33,377 nt of DNA from Candidatus Aminicenantes bacterium (GTDB lineage: Bacteria > Acidobacteriota > Aminicenantia > UBA2199), in contig DSBM01000063.1 of assembly GCA_011049425.1 (NCBI GenBank), positions 1 through 33,377 of the forward strand, in the 5' to 3' direction. The notes beneath the pieces are model-generated. The model was not told the origin of the DNA. It searched no databases and saw only the letters and a program-made list of their open reading frames with translations. Both the position numbers and the translations under genes were made by a program. Below, piece by piece: positions 31,386 to 33,377 of the stretch (positions are counted from its first letter, which is position 1; the number at the start of each line of letters is the position of its first letter).

Positions 31386-31473
31386 TCGCCATGTAACTGA
31401 AAATGTGGTACACTATATTTTCCCTTCTGATTGTCCGTTGACGCGGATCCACCAGGAGCAAGGAACCCCAAAA

Positions 31474-33288
31474 ATGCATCAAATCAGGAATATCGCCATT
31501 ATTGCACATGTAGATCACGGCAAGACCACATTGATAGACGCCATTTTGCGCCAGACCGGAGTGTTCCGCCGCAACCAGCCGGTGGTTGCCCGCGTCATGG
31601 ACAATACCGACCTGGAAAGGGAGAAGGGGATCACCATTTTTTCCAAAAACGCCGCCTTTGTCTATCGGGATTGCAAAGTGAATGTGGTCGATACCCCGGG
31701 TCATGCCGATTTCGGGGGCGAAGTGCAACGCATCCTGCGCATGGTGGATTCGGTGTTGCTGTTGGTGGACGCTTTTGAAGGACCCATGCCCCAGACCAAG
31801 TACGTCTTGAAAAAATCGCTGCAACTCGGGTTGGCGCCGATCGTGGTGATAAACAAGATCGACAGGCCCAATGCCCGCCCCGCAGAGGTGCTGGACGCGG
31901 TTTTTGACTTATTCGTGGAATTGGAAGCGGATGACAAGCAACTGGATTTTCCGGTTGTTTACGCTTCAGCGCGGGACGGTTTCGCCAGGTACGATCCGGA
32001 TGGTGACAACACGGACCTGACCCCCCTGTTGGATACAATCATTCATCACGTGGCCGAGCCCGGAGGTGACGCCGACGCTTCGCTGCAGGTACTGGTTTCG
32101 GCCGTCGCTTACGAGTCCTTCCTGGGAAGGATCGGCACCGGCCGCATCCACAACGGCACGATCCGCCGCAACCAGGATGTCGTCCGCATTCGCGGTGCCG
32201 GTGAATGCGGCTCCTTCCGCGTTTCCCGCATGTTCACTTACCAGGGTTTGGAGCGGAAAGAAGTTGAATCCGCTCACGCGGGCGAGATCGTGTCGGTGGC
32301 CGGTATCAGTGATATTGACGTGGGTGAGACGATTTGCCAAATGGAATCTCTAGTGCAGATCCCGGTGATCCACATCGATCCGCCGACCATGGCCATGACA
32401 TTCATGGTCAACGATTCCCCATTCTCCGGGAATGAAGGGCGATTCGTGACATCCAGGCATCTATTGGCCAGGCTGAGGCGGGAACAGCGCGACAATGTGA
32501 ACCTGCGCGTTGATGAGACGAATACCCAGAACGCATTCCAGTTGAAAGGGCGGGGGGCTTTGCAGTTTGCCGTACTGATGGAAAAAATGCGGCGGGAAGG
32601 CTATGAATTCCAAGCCTCCCGCCCGGCGGTCATTTTCCAGGAGTCGCCCCAGGGGTTACTGGAGCCGGTGGAAACAGCCACCGTGGATGTGGCGGAAGAG
32701 TTTTCGGGAGTGGTGATTGAGATGTTCGGTCAACGCCGGGGTGAACTCATCCACATGAGTAACGGCAGCGGAGGGTACACCCGCCTGGAGTTCCGCATTC
32801 CGGCCCGGGGCTTGATCGGCATGAATGGAGATTTTCTTACCGCAACGCGGGGCACAGGGATATTGAACCACGTGTTTCATGCGTACGAGCCGCACAAGGG
32901 AGAAATCAGGCGGATCGTCAAGGGTGTACTGATCGCATCGGAAGCGGGAGTTTCCGTTGGCTTTGCATTACATAACCTCCAGGAACGGGGAGTTATATTT
33001 ATTGATCCCGGGATGCCGGTTTACCCGGGCATGATCGTGGGCGAACACAGCCGGGAAAACGACCTCGTGGTCAATGTGTGCAAGACCAAGAAGTTGACCA
33101 ACATGCGTGCCGCGGGTTCTGATGACGCCGTCCGGCTGGTACCGCCGCGGCGGTTTTCCCTGGAGCAGGCCATTGAATACATCAACGATGATGAGTTGCT
33201 GGAAATCACACCCGCCAATGTCCGCATGCGCAAACGCCTGCTGGATATCCACGCGCGTAAGCGGGAAAACAAAGCCCGTTCCGCATGA
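31474..33288 (+). CDS. typA: TypA/BipA translational GTPase
   Basis: A 604-residue TypA/BipA, normal length. The G domain shows G1 AHVDHGKTT (11-19), G2 region REKGITIFS, G3 DTPGHADF and G4 NKID. The C-terminal domains typical of BipA follow, with RGRGALQFAVLMEKMRREGYEF-like elongation-factor fold near 365-390 and GVLIASEAGVSVGFALHNLQERG near the end. BipA binds the 70S ribosome near the A site and is needed for growth at low temperature or stress, aiding 50S assembly. The ATG at 31474 follows CAAGGAA; an in-frame ATG at 31405 is in the promoter area. A weak TATATT at 31414-31419 may be its -10. Confidence 0.96.
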   Translation: MHQIRNIAIIAHVDHGKTTLIDAILRQTGVFRRNQPVVARVMDNTDLEREKGITIFSKNAAFVYRDCKVNVVDTPGHADFGGEVQRILRMVDSVLLLVDAFEGPMPQTKYVLKKSLQLGLAPIVVINKIDRPNARPAEVLDAVFDLFVELEADDKQLDFPVVYASARDGFARYDPDGDNTDLTPLLDTIIHHVAEPGGDADASLQVLVSAVAYESFLGRIGTGRIHNGTIRRNQDVVRIRGAGECGSFRVSRMFTYQGLERKEVESAHAGEIVSVAGISDIDVGETICQMESLVQIPVIHIDPPTMAMTFMVNDSPFSGNEGRFVTSRHLLARLRREQRDNVNLRVDETNTQNAFQLKGRGALQFAVLMEKMRREGYEFQASRPAVIFQESPQGLLEPVETATVDVAEEFSGVVIEMFGQRRGELIHMSNGSGGYTRLEFRIPARGLIGMNGDFLTATRGTGILNHVFHAYEPHKGEIRRIVKGVLIASEAGVSVGFALHNLQERGVIFIDPGMPVYPGMIVGEHSRENDLVVNVCKTKKLTNMRAAGSDDAVRLVPPRRFSLEQAIEYINDDELLEITPANVRMRKRLLDIHARKRENKARSA

Positions 33289-33291
33289 TGC

Positions 33292-33316
33292 ATACGGATT
33301 TGGCCTGATTCCGTAT
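33292..33316 (+). terminator. Hairpin after typA
   Basis: ATACGGA (33292-33298) and TCCGTAT (33310-33316) form a 7-bp stem with an 11-nt loop 4 bp after the typA stop. The following TCATGTTAAT has no clear T-run, so this is a weak candidate. Confidence 0.35.
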
Positions 33317-33368
33317 TCATGTTAATCTGGGTTCGCAGCGTCGCACCGGCTGTAAACGCAAAGAGAAT

Positions 33369-33377
33369 ATGAAAAAA
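33369..33377 (+). CDS. Possible start of the next gene, cut by window edge
   Basis: An ATG at 33369 followed by two lysine codons runs to the window end, preceded by AAAGAGA. The MKK start suggests a signal peptide, but three codons cannot show more. Confidence 0.2.

Noticed and set aside
31409-31419. Clear promoter for typA
   Set aside because: TACACT and TATATT are plausible -10 boxes but no acceptable -35 lies 16-18 bp upstream of either; only noted in the typA entry.
1-33377. Mobile elements, CRISPR arrays, toxin-antitoxin or phage defence genes
   Set aside because: No transposase, integrase, long terminal inverted repeats, regularly spaced repeats or recognisable defence proteins were found on either strand.

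Overview
The window reads as ordinary chromosome of a Gram-negative, probably anaerobic or microaerophilic bacterium, about 55% G+C by eye. Outer-membrane biology is shown by an LptB-type ABC ATPase, a heptosyltransferase-like GT9 enzyme and an O-antigen ligase-like membrane protein. Low-oxygen physiology is suggested by FeoAB, rubredoxin next to ferritin, and a double-CXXC protein disulfide oxidoreductase. The lptB-rpoN-hpf-ptsN-hprK-EIIA-ptsH-ptsI order is known from deltaproteobacteria-like and related deep Gram-negative lineages. A member of Acidobacteriota/Aminicenantes or a similar lineage would fit, but that placement is an inference from gene content only. No phage, transposase, CRISPR array or plasmid gene was seen.

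Layout. 1-670: start of an exported TPR protein, cut by the window edge. 1006-6692: a secreted C69 peptidase, the ferrous-iron transporter feoAB and a secreted M14 carboxypeptidase-like protein. 6955-13467: one tight minus-strand operon, lptB-rpoN-hpf-ptsN-hprK-EIIA(Man)-ptsH-ptsI, behind one strong sigma-70-type promoter. It looks like a regulatory rather than sugar-importing PTS, since no EIIB or EIIC is present here. 13784-16183: a lipopolysaccharide cluster (Trm112-like, GT9, O-antigen ligase). 16267-17286: dgt, divergent from coaX.

17368-26023: a compact plus-strand run, coaX-hypothetical-tlyA-nadK-TPR protein-DUF4416-pyrR-pyrB-pyrC. It joins cofactor synthesis, rRNA methylation and the first pyrimidine steps. 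26005-27493: tRNA(CAU) followed after 15 nt by tilS. 27577-28980: ferritin, rubredoxin (54 aa) and a PDO-like oxidoreductase. 29138-31365: two overlapping GT-B glycosyltransferases. 31474-33288: typA/bipA.

Reading the intergenic regions gave about a dozen -35/-10 pairs, most with exactly 17 bp spacing, so the housekeeping sigma factor appears to use the classical consensus. More unusual signals are a near-consensus sigma-54 (-24/-12) site pointing into a gap with no protein gene (6725-6740), a divergent dgt/coaX pair whose -10 boxes lie so close to the start codons that both mRNAs may be leaderless, a tRNA-tilS dicistron, and two kinds of short intergenic repeat. I did not find a clearly novel multi-gene system; the unrecognised proteins at 18132-18725 and 20366-22648 are the best leads.
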